A stretch of DNA of 64,000 nucleotides from Panaeolus papilionaceus (Eukaryota; Basidiomycota; Agaricomycetes; Agaricales): contig JADNRZ010000027.1 in the NCBI GenBank assembly GCA_015501605.1, positions 496,001 to 560,000 of the forward strand. Direction: 5' to 3'. The notes under the pieces were generated by a model. It saw nothing but the letters and a program-made list of their open reading frames with translations. It searched no databases and was not told where the DNA came from. Shown here in pieces: positions 1-11,270 of the stretch. Position numbers and translations under genes: made by a program. Every line of letters begins with the position of its first letter. Positions within the stretch are counted from its first letter, which is position 1.

Positions 1-160
1 TTGGAATGAAGCAGAGGGTGGAAGTACAAAGGGGAGTGCTGGTGAGTTGAAGTCAAGATGGATGGATGAGCGAGAAAAGCACAGCACACCGGATAAGGCT
101 GCTGTTGTCTGACATGCACGAGTCGGCCTCGTGGGGTTGTCATAATTAGCCCTCATGCTG

Positions 161-180
161 ATTGGGCGATGATATAAATA
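161..180 (+). promoter_or_regulatory. CCAAT (inverted) plus TATA-like pair at the A-monomer start
   Basis: ATTGG (inverted CCAAT) at 161-165 is followed 7 bases later by TATAAATA at 173-180. The same pair with the same spacing recurs at the start of each type A monomer: 14903-14922, 28011-28030, 41143-41162 and 54679-54698. It lies upstream (5') of the presumed first exon of the GTPase genes on the - strand and points into the monomer on the + strand. A real promoter is possible but unproven. No start site or transcript can be seen from sequence. Confidence 0.3.
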
Positions 181-229
181 ATCTTTAATTGAAAATCCAT
201 TGATAACGCTCAGATACCTCATCACGAAA

Positions 230-1320
230 TATAAAACCCAAAATCAACGCCGAGGTCTCAGTTCAAGTTCCAGCAGCCCCGATATAACCCTCTCAGCACT
301 ACGTCTCCTAGCGTCTCCCCCTCCTGCTCGTCTTGTCCCTCAACCTCAACCTCCTTACCCAACGCAGAGGAAGACACCGAGCCCGAAGAGGAACAAGACG
401 GGGAGGAAGAGGGAAAAGACGAAGACCTCACAACAACCTCAAAAGTACCCCTCACAGCATCCACCACTTCTCCAGTTCTCAACCGACCGAGTGCGCGGGA
501 TTGGTGTCGTCGTAACTGCCAGAATTCATCTCGTCGGATCCTTCGAGGTACGATGATACGAATCCAAGCTCATACCGTCCCTCCCTCGCTCCCCTCCAAC
601 ATACCTCTCCTCTCTCGACTCCATTTGTGTAGCTCCCGAATACGTTCTTCGTAGCTGTGGCGATACAGGGAGATGTGGCTGGGGTTGAGATTGTATATCG
701 TCTCTCCTCGTCCCTTTCCGGTTCGCCTTTCTCTCACTGCCTATTCCCTTGTCTCTAACATCGACTTCTTCTCGTCGGCTTGCGGTAGGGTGAGGAGGAA
801 GGGATAATGAGATATGGGGGAAGAGGAGAAGAAAGGTGATGAAGAGGGATGAGTACAGGCGCTTGATAGATTGTGGACGTGGAGAGGTGTAAAATGCGAT
901 TGAATGAGGTGATGAACTTGTTCATCATCATCGTGCATAATCAACCATGCGGCCATTCATTCAGCACCAACGTCACAGTATACACCAGCATAAAACAACA
1001 CACCTAGTCCCGTCGAAATGAACACCGTATCCCAACACACGACCCCTCTCTTTTCCCGTGAAACTGGATAAACACGCACTTTGAAGGCGGACACCTGCAC
1101 GGTTCGGCGTATTACCAGGCGTATATTTGGAGAAAGCTGGCGAAGAAAGGTTCTTTCTGTTCAGAGGGGGTTAGAATACTTAGATGATTTAAGATCTTGG
1201 TTCTGTTTGAATCGAGATAGGGAGGGGGGGGGAGAGAAAGAGAACGAGGAAATAGGGGAGACGAGGAAGAGGAAGGAGACCTAAAAATAGCTACATACAT
1301 ACGTCATTATGCGCCGGCAT
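230..1320 (-). pseudogene. D1: 3' part of the divergent gene relic upstream of C1
   Basis: I do not recognise this gene. On the - strand a Ser/Glu-rich stretch leads into a block resembling 'ENWEKWVDAVRGAFEVV', found in nearly all monomers. Here the block is around 430-490 and a frameshift splits it. The 5' block seen in type B copies (compare 20990-21660) is absent: the sequence passes straight from the conserved element near 1281-1315 to the TFIIIC leader region. The strand is an inference, because the opposite strand is also fairly open. Bases 1320-1617 hold only the presumed TFIIIC 5' flank, with no gene I can support. Confidence 0.35.
1281..1306. promoter_or_regulatory. Conserved CTAAAAATAG plus TACGTCA element
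   Basis: CTAAAAATAG (1281-1290) fits the MEF2/Rlm1-type MADS box consensus, and TACGTCA (1300-1306) fits a CRE/ATF half site. The pair recurs in nearly every monomer, for example 6037-6058 and 21003-21025, and is mutated in C3 near 16080-16110. The same bases read on the - strand give a GTATGT splice donor for the divergent relic, which is an equally good reason for conservation. Confidence 0.3.
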
Positions 1321-2349
1321 CCAGTAATTCCCCTTAACCCTCTATGCTCCACATAGATATAGAAAGTAATCAACAGTTTGCGAGGTTCAGCAACAAGGAT
1401 ATGATCATGATCATGGAGGGAGCATAGACACGACTGAAGCTTGCGATGAATGAGTGACTGTCGATGCTGGTGATGGGTGATGGCATCAGCGGCCTGTCGA
1501 CTGCAGTTGGAATTGATCTCTTCTTCTTCCGTGACGTCCACCACCACTACACAACAAGACGACTAATTTTATTTATTTCATGCTCTAGACTTTTACTTCA
1601 CCTGAAAAAGGGGTATTATGATGGACTCAGACAGCGATATCGTCAGTAAGTTCTGTCTCATTACACTTTACACTGTTTATTCAGCCTTACTCATCCTCGC
1701 TATTCTTGTGCTGCATAGATTGGAATCCCAACTCGCTCTCAGATTCTGCGTCAGAGGAATCCGACTCTGACTCTGACTCGGGTTCAGGCTCGGAATCAGG
1801 GAGTGGCGAGTCTAAAGAATCCACGAGTGAGAAGGGAGGAGGAGTAGAAGTGAGAGCGCGTGGTGAGATTTGGGGTGGTCTTGAGTATGTGTTCTGGTCT
1901 TTGCTCCCGCTTTTTTCTCTTCGTTTTCTGCTCCTTCTGCTCAAACTCCCTTCCGTATGCCTCCTTTTCTCCCATTACCTTTAATTTACCACATCCATAC
2001 ATCAAATAAAATAAAACAACCCCCACTAACCTTGTCTCTCCTCTCCCTAGTCCTTGTCATTTCATCGCCTGATCTCGCCCATTCATCCTTGGCCCTTCGC
2101 TTTCGTTTCTCTCATCTCATCTCTTTCATTCTCCTCTGTTTGCTCTCTTGTCCTCTCTTTTCCCTCCTCGCCCCTTTCCGTATCTTGTCGCCACTTTTGT
2201 CGTTTGTCCTTCTTGAAGAAGCCTAAACTAATAAAACCATCAGACCAGTAGTTGCATGTGCTGCTGCAAACTGCAGCGAATATGAAGAATATCGGCGAAT
2301 TGAAGGATGCGGCGGATATTTATGAGCATAGTGAGTGTTTTGCTGTGAT

Positions 2350-2370
2350 CATTATTATTATTATTATTGG
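2350..2370. repeat. ATT microsatellite in a C1 intron
   Basis: About six ATT repeats sit just after the 'DAADIYEH' exon. C3 and C5 have only one or two ATT units at the same place, so the expansion is specific to C1. Confidence 0.8.
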
Positions 2371-2399
2371 AATTGGAAGCTTGGCTTTTGTGATATCCT

Positions 2400-2730
2400 C
2401 TGTTGCTGCGTTTTGTTCGCCCTTGATGATATCTGGTGTTTGAATGACAATATTTTCGCGTCTCGCTTTGGACGGCGTTCTTTGTCTCCCTTTTGTCGTC
2501 TTTTTTTCTGGGCCTGTATTTTGTGACGCATGGATGGAGGGTATCTTTGGCAAGGTTTCAAGTCCCGTTGTATTCCCTTCGCGAAAATGCTGGTGTGTCA
2601 ACGCGATCTTGCGTTTAGCAAATTTCCGGCTGCTGGGCCCTTCGTTTAATTTACGCACAACGTGCTCTCCTGGAATCGTTGCAGATGACAGCTTTACACG
2701 ATATACATCTCTCGAATTTGACTTGGTTTA
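2400..2730. other. Conserved intronic element in C1
   Basis: This lies in the long gap between the 'DAADIYEH' exon and the 'NAKMELSAIYE' exon. A core near 2560-2650 is shared with A and B copies (for example 17330-17420 and 23640-23730) about as well as the exons are. The - strand has an open frame of 112 codons (2320-2658), and the + strand is open for 95 codons. No snoRNA box pair or other known RNA signature was recognised. Confidence 0.45.
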
Positions 2731-5059
2731 GTTTGATGCAGGGCACTTGATGTTGTCTCGTGCACCTTCTCTCTTTCTCCCTCAATTCACACCGCTTACC
2801 ATACCCAATTTTCAGTATCTCGGCAAACCCGATGAATAACAACGCTAAAATGGAATTATCAGCAATATACGAGATATCGGGAGAGACGAGGACGGCTTTG
2901 AAGTTGGTATATGAAGGTGCATTCGCCTTTTTCTCCCGCCTCTCCCTTCCTTCTGCATTTAGCCCTTCTTCCATCCACTAGTCATAGGTTCTGGCAAGAA
3001 GGACAAATCCGACCCACCACCCGTCCTTAGATACCCCCGCCCCCTCAACCACCGAAGACCCAACCACTGCTTCCCTCTTCGCCGAAGACAAATCCCTCAA
3101 TACGTCTAAAGCCAAAGGACAGGTGTGAAACCGAGGTTGACGCCAGCGCAGTTGAGAGCACTGGAGGTGGAGAAGGAGGTGGATGAGGTGCTGTGAGGTT
3201 TTGGAGGGAATGTTGAAGGAGGTAGATTATGGTTGGAGAGACGAGCAATCTCTTTTTGACGAGTCAGGTGAGTGACCTTTTCAGCTCTTTCCCTTTTCAA
3301 AAAGCATCGCTGACGAACTTGTGATGTATATGATTAGTCCAATCCCTTCACTGGCATGTTCCCTCGTAGTAGGACGACACATGGAGACGGAAGTCGACGA
3401 GGATAGGATAGCGGATCGGTTGCAGCTTGATATTGGTAGGTGGTATTCTTTTTTCTTTTTTGCCTCCCTTGCTTCCTCTTCTTCCTCTTCGTGTCCCTCC
3501 CAACCTCATCATTCCTCTCCCCTTGCCCCTACTTTACACGAAAATTACACCAGAAATTCAAATCACGTATTAACTAAAATACTCACCAATACAGAACAAG
3601 ACTCTCCCGCCCGATGAAATACCAAGTCGGCAGGTGTTACTGTGTTCAGAGGTGTTGCGTTTGATGATTAGCTGAGTTTATGCAGGTACGTTGGCGGATG
3701 TTCTATTTCTCTTTCGCATTCTCTTCACGTCTCATACCTATTCTAACACATCCTTTCACAGTGCTGCTTTATGCTGACAAAACGAGGCCAATACGACGTT
3801 GCTGACTGAATCCTGAGGCATATCATGGTATCAAACGTGCATCAAACACAAGACCATCAAAATTCAATTCGTATCGCGTTGATCAGTATGACCGTCCCTT
3901 CTATTTCTCCTCTTTCCTCTCTCACCCGTACAACCCACAGCACGCGGCATCTTCGCCGAGCAACCTGACTTCGTCGTAGAACAAGCCCGCAAACTGATCA
4001 CGACGGCACCAATTCCACAACGAGCATCTGAGGATTCTCCTCGCCTCTCTCGCGAGCTGGCTTAAGCTCATGGATAGCTTTATTACGTCCACACTGCAGA
4101 AGCACATGTTTAGGGAATTGAAGCTTTCGAATACAGTTGTGAAGAATCCTGGCATCTTGAGGTGGAATGGACTGATTAGGCGGTATGCGTCGACTGCGAC
4201 CACAGGTACTGCGGTTAAGAAGAAGAAGACTGAGGATGGGGAAGAGGAGGATGAGGACCATTGGATGCCTGCACCTACGACAGGTAGGGATGGGGGAATG
4301 ACGGCGAACGTGGATGGTGCACCTAGGACTCCGACGAAAGAGAACCCTGCGATCTTTGCGATATATGGGCGGATTTGTGTTGCTGCGAAGAGTTATCAAA
4401 GTGCTATTTGCAAGTGTCTCCCCTGTTTTCGTTTCCGTTCTTTTTTTCACTGTTTATCGAGCATTGCTAACCCATTTCTACAGTCTACCTCCTCCGTGCC
4501 TACGACTACTACCCAAACGACCCCCATAGTCTGCCTCTGTCTTGCTGTCGCCTCAATAGGGAGGGCCATGCAGCGCCAATCTGACGACAGGCACCGCCTC
4601 GTAGTGCAAGCGATGGCATTCCTGACCAAATACCGCAAACTGCGGGGAGCGACAACGGCGGGGGTGAGGTGGAGTATAATTATGGGAGAACGTTTTATCG
4701 GCCTACGTTGCATTAGCGTGGGTTGAAGCATTATGACAATGTGTTCGGGTTGGCTGAACAGGTGGGGTGAGTTTTATGTTTTGTACTTCTTTTACTTTTG
4801 TGTCTTTGCGATGCTATTACTGACTCAGTCTATGCGTATAGGACAACCTTTTTGCAGGAAAAATGGCATTTAATTTGTCGTGGATTTTTGTTTTTACTAG
4901 TTCTGTACCGTTGGCCGATGTGTTGTATAGGAAGTGGTTATCTTTGTGACCATCACCCTTGCTCGTTATTTTTGGTATGCATATTATTATTGCTTTATAT
5001 TTCACCTCCCTTCTACCGTGCACCTTAATTTTCGTCGGGTTCTGGATGAGACCCTAGAC

Positions 5060-5350
5060 GAGAGAGAGCTGGATTTTAGGGTGGCCTCACCAGTTGTTTC
5101 TGCTTGGACGCAGAGACTGCTGACCTGCACCGACGACAAGCAACCAAACCTCTGCAAATTACGATCGTAGAATCGCGCTATCAGGAGCGGGGACCTCGGA
5201 CATGCGTCGCCCAGGCGTCAAATGCCCTTCACTAGACTCCATGTGCCAGACGCCTATGTAGGGAAGTATCGAATCGGGGCAGTTGATTGATTCGTCGTTG
5301 GAGGAATGGACTCATAATTTTGTATATGATCCTTCTCATAAATCCGGGGT
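5060..5350 (+). other. 3' spacer segment of unknown origin (copy 1)
   Basis: This segment between the C1 stop codon and the GTPase tail recurs after C4 (25946-26235), C6 (39078-39367) and C8 (52800-52985). One frame shows a short 'SGDLGHAS' peptide that faintly resembles half a zinc knuckle, but the cysteines are missing. It has stops and no clear gene. It may be decayed coding DNA or just an old 3' flank. Confidence 0.4.
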
Positions 5351-5469
5351 TTGGCAATAATGAAATTGCAAATGGCCTTCAACATATCCTCAAAACCGAC
5401 GATGTCATAAATATGTTATCTTTTGTAATGAATATATACAAGCGTAGTACATGATTAATCTTGAACTTC

Positions 5470-5605
5470 AAACTTGAATCAGCGACATTGCTGATGGTAA
5501 TGGTGACTCAATCGGGAGCTCTGTGCTTCGAAAGCTTGTTTCCCCACCCTTCCACTCTGTTGGTGACCCGTCGTAATATTCCACCCTTTGGTGATTTGGA
5601 ATGTG
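5470..5605 (-). pseudogene. Tail remnant of the P-loop GTPase gene
   Basis: About 135 bp match the 3' end of the GTPase genes G1-G4. On the - strand they read a 'SPKGGI' and 'GWGNKLSKHR' type ending followed by a stop, with one frameshift. Everything 5' of this (P-loop, G-domain, coiled part) is gone. At about 5606 the sequence switches abruptly into the middle of the divergent relic of C2. The piece marks a deletion that removed a whole GTPase body and joined C1 to C2. Confidence 0.7.
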
Positions 5606-6800
5606 GTGAGGAGAGAGAGACGAAGAAGCATGAGGGGAAACGGGAGAGGAGAATGTAGTGAGGAGGGACGAGAACACTGAACAGGCGCTTGATAGCCGGC
5701 GGGTGCGGGGAGGTGTAAAATGCGATCGAGAATGGGGATGAGCCTGTTTATCATCGTCAATTTAGTCGACCATTTTCTCGATACTCTCCATATCCGCGGT
5801 CAAAATATGCATGAAAAGAAAGACGCACCTAGTCCCGTAGAAATAAACACATCATCCCCAACACATGTCCTCTCCCCTTTCCCATAAAATTGGATAAACA
5901 TACACTATGAAGGCAGACAGCTGCGAGGCTGGGTGTATTTCCAGGAGTGGATTTGAATTTTATTTAAATCGAGGTAGAGAGGGGAGAAATGAGAGAACGT
6001 TAGCGAGAGAATAGGGGCGAAGGGAGGGTAAATGAGCTAAAAATAGCCACATACGTCATTATGCGCCGGATCTGTCGTCCAATACTTCTCTCCCCCAATC
6101 CCCCCTCCTCCTCCAGCTTTAACATCCACTCTCCACTGAAACGCTGTCATCGCCCTACCCACGTTGCTCAAACTCCTCGCCCCCATGCCAGCGAACATGG
6201 CGGCTGCCTATTCGATGGTGCCGAAATCGAAGTGAGGGTGTTAGGCGCTTTATGTGGATGTCTCGAGCGTTTGAGGGTGGGGAGGAGGGGGTTTGAGAGG
6301 TGGACCAGGGGGAAGAGGAGGGGACAGCGACGGTGCTCGTTTCGTATAACGCGCAATACGCCCTCCATTCTCTCACTTCGAAACTCAAACTCTGGCTCTC
6401 GGTTACGTCCATCTTTAGGTTCGTGCACTTCCCATTTATATTCATCATGATTCCACTAACTCCGGCCAGTCAAGGATTTCGAGAGGTGAAGGCTAGGGCA
6501 GCGCGTATGAGAGGGAGGTGTAGGTGTTCTGTCAGACGGTGAAGGTGTCGAGGCATGTAGTTCGGGCAGGATGGGTAGGGGAGATGAAAAAGCATCGTCA
6601 TTAGGGGTTCTGGTGAAGTGAAGGGGAAGAAGGGGAGGAGGGAGAAGGAGAAGAACAGGAAACGGAGGAGTGAGGCAGGTATTGATGATTCAAGTTGTGG
6701 GGGTGGGATATGAGCAGGTTCCGGTAAGCATTTACGGAAAGTGGAGATGTTGGAGGCGTTGATGAGCTCGGCATTGAGGGATTGGGATGTTGTTTCTTAT
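5606..6800 (-). pseudogene. D2: divergent gene relic upstream of C2 (5' truncation scar)
   Basis: The gene is unrecognised. The block equivalent to C4 21090-21200 is present (6100-6240) and reads 'GTIE' then 'AAAMF' around an internal stop, against 'GTVEQAAALF' in C4, so it is diverged in a protein-like way. The conserved 'ENWEKWVDAVRGAF' block is missing because the left junction at about 5606 removed it. About 200 bp near 6340-6600 have no counterpart in other B copies. A GTATGT donor-like site lies on the - strand near 6050. Coding strand and product are uncertain. Bases 6800-7225 are 5' flank without a supported gene. Confidence 0.35.
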
Positions 6801-9559
6801 GTTGTGATAAGAAGAATTGTAGTGTTGAATGAACAGGGTGTAGATGAAAGGGTTATCATCGCTGACCGATAGAACTCGAGGAAAAACGAATACACTTACC
6901 TGCTGATAATCCAAGCTTGACTCTCTATACTTCATACAGATATAGAAACCAATCAACGGTTCACGAGGTTCAACTGCAGGGATATGACCATGTTCATGGT
7001 CGCAGCATAGACACAACTGTGGCTTGCGATGAACGAGTCCGTCACCTACATCATTGAGGTTATGTAACGAGCGGAATGTACTTCGCCGGCGGCACGGAAT
7101 GTCAATCCAATCCAGATTTGGTCTTGAACTCAGGCTTGTCTTCCTCGACGTCCACCACGACCACTACCACGACGACTACTTAATCTTATTTATGTCATGC
7201 TCTAACCCCAAATTGAACCTTCAAAATGAGTATTTTGACGGATTTTTGACAACAATATTGTCGGTATGCTTTCTCCTCATCACTGTTTTCAACGCTCACT
7301 CATTGTTTGTTTTTCTACTGCTTCATAGATTCGAACCCCAACACGCTCTCTGATCCAGCGTTAGAGGAATCTGACTCTAACTTTAACTCGGGTTCGGGCC
7401 TGAAATTAGGGAGTGACGAGTTTGGAGAAACAACGAGAGAGGGAGGAAAGGTGGAAGTGAGAGCGCAGGATGACATGAAGGGTGAGTGTTTTGGTCTTCG
7501 CTCCTTTTTTCTCTCTTCGTTTTCCCCTCCTCCTCAATTTCTCTTCCACCTACAACTTTTTTTTTCCCATTACCTTTAATCACCTTATTCATACATTGAA
7601 TAAAATAAAACAACCTCCACTAACCTTCCCAGCCCACAGACAACTCGTCGAAAACGTCTGACAACGAAATGTGTTCAACCTTCTCCACTTCATCAACTTC
7701 AGGTGGAGGCTCTGATCCCCTGACAGGGATACTGGCAAAAGTATGGGGTCTGACAATTGAGCAACAAGAAGCACAGTATAAAGATGATTTGAGGGAGGCG
7801 TCGGGGGTGGGGAGGAAGAGGAGAAAGGTGGTTTCAAGTTTGTCTCTTTTCTCTCTCTTTTGCATGGGATATGGGACACAATGCTAACCCTACGAAACGA
7901 ACAGAAAGGCCATCACACCGAGCCCATCCTCTCACACCGAGTCAAATACCTCATAGGAGATGGCATCCTAACCTACGTCGACAACAACCTACACGAAGCC
8001 ATCATACATGAAGTCATGCGAGCTCTGCATTCGCTGCATGGAGTGTTGTCGCGAGCTGTTACAGTGATATGCAGTCGGAGTCGGTGTTGGGAGAGATTGG
8101 GAGGTGGGGGTGATATGGAGAGGCGAGGCCTGGCTACGGTTCACTGGATTGTGATGCGCTGCACTGGTTAGCTTTTGCGAGAATAAAGATGGGAGATGTC
8201 GATGAGGACGAGGGGAAGTATCATGCTTCCATTATCCTCACCTCGGATGTGCTCGATTCTTCGGTGTTGTTCCTCGGGATTGCGGATGGGTGTTTTGAGA
8301 AGGAGGCGTATGAGGATGTGAATGTGATATACCAGCTTTTGGAGGGAGAGGTTGCAGTGAGTTGGTGGTTTTATTTTGTGTGTTCGCTGTCATTCCGTTT
8401 CTTGCACTCCCGACTTTACATTTCTACGCATTTCATTTCTCCTCTCTTTTCTCCGCTTCTCTCCGCTTCTCTTCTCTCCCAATCCTTGTCATTTCACCAC
8501 ACTACTTTGCCATGTCTCGCTGTTGCGTCACTTTATTTTTCTTCCTCTCTTTCTCTCAACCTTATTTTACATTCTCGCCCTTGCGTTCCTTTCTCTCCTC
8601 CAGTTTTTCATTTATTAAAGAAAGCCGAAACTGACAACCTCCCGTCTATGCTATCTAGACAAGCAGCATATACCTCCTGCAAACAGCGGTGTGTATGAAC
8701 AATATAGGAGAGCCGAGGGACTCGGCGGATGTATATGAACATAGTGAGTGTTGTGTTGTCTCTAGACTTATATGCTCCGGTTTCGCTGGTGGTTCTTGCC
8801 TTTCCTTTTCTTTCTCGAGACTACATTTCTTCCGTCGTCCTTTCTCTTTGATTTGGGGCACTTTTCAGCTTTTCACGCTTCCTTTCCGCCTTTCCCTGCT
8901 TTTTCCTGCGTAGCGCGACTGCATTCCCGGCCCTTTTCTAAAACTTGCGATCTGTCTGTGGTTTTACTTGTTCTCGATGTTGGGAGCGATGTTTTTTGTT
9001 TGGAATAAGGTTGGAGGTTGTCTATGTGGTTTGAGAGTTCGTTGCAGTACCCTCATTTCATTTCGGATTTTGGGATTTGAGATGAGGGATACATCGCCGA
9101 ACATCTGTATTTTATGCTTGAACATGTGGCTTTTATATGCCTCTCTTTTTTTTCTTTCTTTATGGTTCTTTTCACTTTCTTTCGTTCTCATGCCATGTGG
9201 GCACGTATGGTTGCGGCGACTGGTGGTGACTCTTTTTGATTATCACTCGCTAGCCCCGAAGAACTCTTCTGCTCTTGCCATTTCTGAACCATTCTTTCCT
9301 CATTCATCCTGTTCACACCGCTAACTACGTCTTAACTACAGTATGCCTCACAGGCCCATCAACAATGAGGCTGAAATGAAATTGGCGGATATATGAGATA
9401 TTGGGGAAGACAAGGGAGACGAGGAGGGCTTTGAAGTTGGTGTATAAAGGTACGTTTTCCTTCTCCTATTCCTTTCATTCTCGCCTCATTTTCTTGCTCA
9501 CCCATATTCACAGTCATCCATTCCCGCAAAAAGCACAAAACCAACTCGGTCCCACCGGC

Positions 9560-11270
9560 ACCCCCGCCCCCGCCCCCTCAACCGGCGAAGACCCAACCGT
9601 TACCTCCCACTTCGCCGAAAATAAATTCCTGAACGCGTCTAAAGCCAAATCAGGAGGGGCAGGGAGCGAAACCGAGGCTGACGTCGGCGTAGTTGAAGGC
9701 GCTGGAGGCGGAGAGGGAGAGGGAAGTTGTGAGGGTGGAGGAGGTGCTGTGAGGTTTGGGAGGGGAGCTTGAGGGAGGTTGATGGTGTGGGCGGGGAAGG
9801 AGGGGACAGGAGCAAAGAGAGAGATTGGATGACGGAAGCTGGGATTGGTTGATGCGTTTAGAGAGATGCAGAATTTGTTTTTGACGAGTCGAGTATGTCT
9901 CCTTTTTTTCACTTCTTCCCCGTCCGTTGCTCAAGAACTGGTGCTAATAAAGCTGTGGTACATGACAGTTTAATCCCTTTGCTGCCATGTCCCCTTGTAG
10001 TTAGATGAAAAGACGTGTGGAGACGAAGGCTGATGAGGATCGGATGGCGGATCGGTTGCAGCTTGATATTCGTAAGTTTTTCGTTCCCTCTCTCCCTCTC
10101 TATATTTTTTGTAAAGAAAAAAAATAGCGTATACTGACACAAAATACCTACCTAAGTAGAACAAAACTCCCTCACCCAACAAAATACCAAATCCATGGGT
10201 GTGACGGTGTTTAGAGGTGTTTCGTTTGGTGATTGGTTGAGATTGTTTATGCAGATATGTTCGTAATTTTCTTATTTTTATTTCTTGCTGTCCTTTTTCC
10301 ATGTCATACACACTAATACGCTCTCATACAGTACTACATCCTGAAGAAACGAGCTCAATACAATGTCGCTGAAGAAATTCTATGGTACATAGTTTCAAAC
10401 GCATATCAACCACAAGACCGGCACAGTGCAATTCGTATTGCGTTGATCAGTACGTCTATTTCCTCTTTTATCCTCTTCCCTCTCGCTGACGCAACCCACA
10501 CCATGCAGCATCCTCGCTGAGCGACCTGGCGTTGCCGTGGAACAAGTCTGCAAACTCATGACAACGCATCAGTTCAACAACGAGCCTATCCGGATCCTCC
10601 TCACCTCTCTTGCGAGCGGGCTGAAGCTCACAAATAGCTTTATCACGTCGACATTGCAGGAGTATTTGTTTAGGGAGACGAAGCATTCGGATACAGCGGT
10701 GAAGAACCTGGGTATACCATGGTGAAATGGGCGGAATAGGTGGTATGCGGCTACTGCGACGATGGAGAGTGCGTCGGGGAAGAGGAAGACTGGCGATGCG
10801 GAAAAGGAGGATGAGGATGATGAGACGCCTACTCCGATGGGAGGAGGTGGTGCTGGTGCAACGGCGAGCGTGGATGGTGCACCGAGGATTCCTACGAAAG
10901 GGAATCCTGTGATTGTTGCGATATATGCGCAGATTTGTGCTGCTGCGAAGAGTTATCAAAGTGCCATGTATGAATATTTTTTTTCTCGTCTACAATGTTC
11001 CTTATCTCACATCCTAATCTTACTATCCCAAGCCATAATCCAGTCTACCTTCTCCACGCCTACGACTACTACACCAACGACCCCACGATCTGCCTCTGTT
11101 TGCCATCGCCTCAATAGGGCGAACCATGCAACGCCAATCCGACAACCACATCACCTCGTAGTGCAGGCGATGGCGTTCCTGGCTAAATACCACAAGCTGT
11201 AGGGAATGACGACGGCGGGAGTCAGGGAGGTGGAGGATGATTTTGGGAGAACGTTTCATCAGTTGGGACT
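9560..11270 (+). repeat. C2 internal duplication, first copy (linker to last TPR)
   Basis: This holds linker, 'DRLQLDI' exon, 'EEILWYI' exon, long TPR exon and the 'FHQLGLY' exon. The same series repeats at 11271-13030. The two copies have diverged, with different stops and indels, so the duplication is not recent. Confidence 0.8.

Larger units (their letters stand above)
1618..4949 (+). pseudogene. TFC4: C1: TFIIIC subunit tau131-like pseudogene, A/B hybrid
   Basis: This is a relic of the TPR subunit of TFIIIC (Tfc4/Sfc4/GTF3C3), which bridges tRNA and 5S promoter DNA to TFIIIB in the nucleus. Blocks in order: ATG exon (1618-1648); acidic Ser/Asp exon (about 1719-1890); TPR exon with 'MKNIGELKDAADIYEH' (2254-2331); TPR exon with 'NAKMELSAIYEISGE' (2818-2914); charged linker (3010-3190); 'EVDEDRIADRLQLDI' (3380-3436); 'KRGQYDVAD' (about 3780-3810); the long exon with 'AKSYQSAI' (4070-4410); 'VYLLRAYDYYPNDP' (4482-4525); and the C-terminus 'PLADVLYRKWLSL' plus stop (to 4949). 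Breaks: the first TPR exons are deleted, there is a stop after 'QYDVAD', and frameshifts occur in the linker and near 3960. The 5' part is type A, and the last introns and exon are type B. Confidence 0.87.

Noticed and set aside
9401..9772. 123-codon + strand frame rich in Gly/Glu
   Set aside because: This is a frame shadow of the charged linker of C2 combined with a preceding intron.
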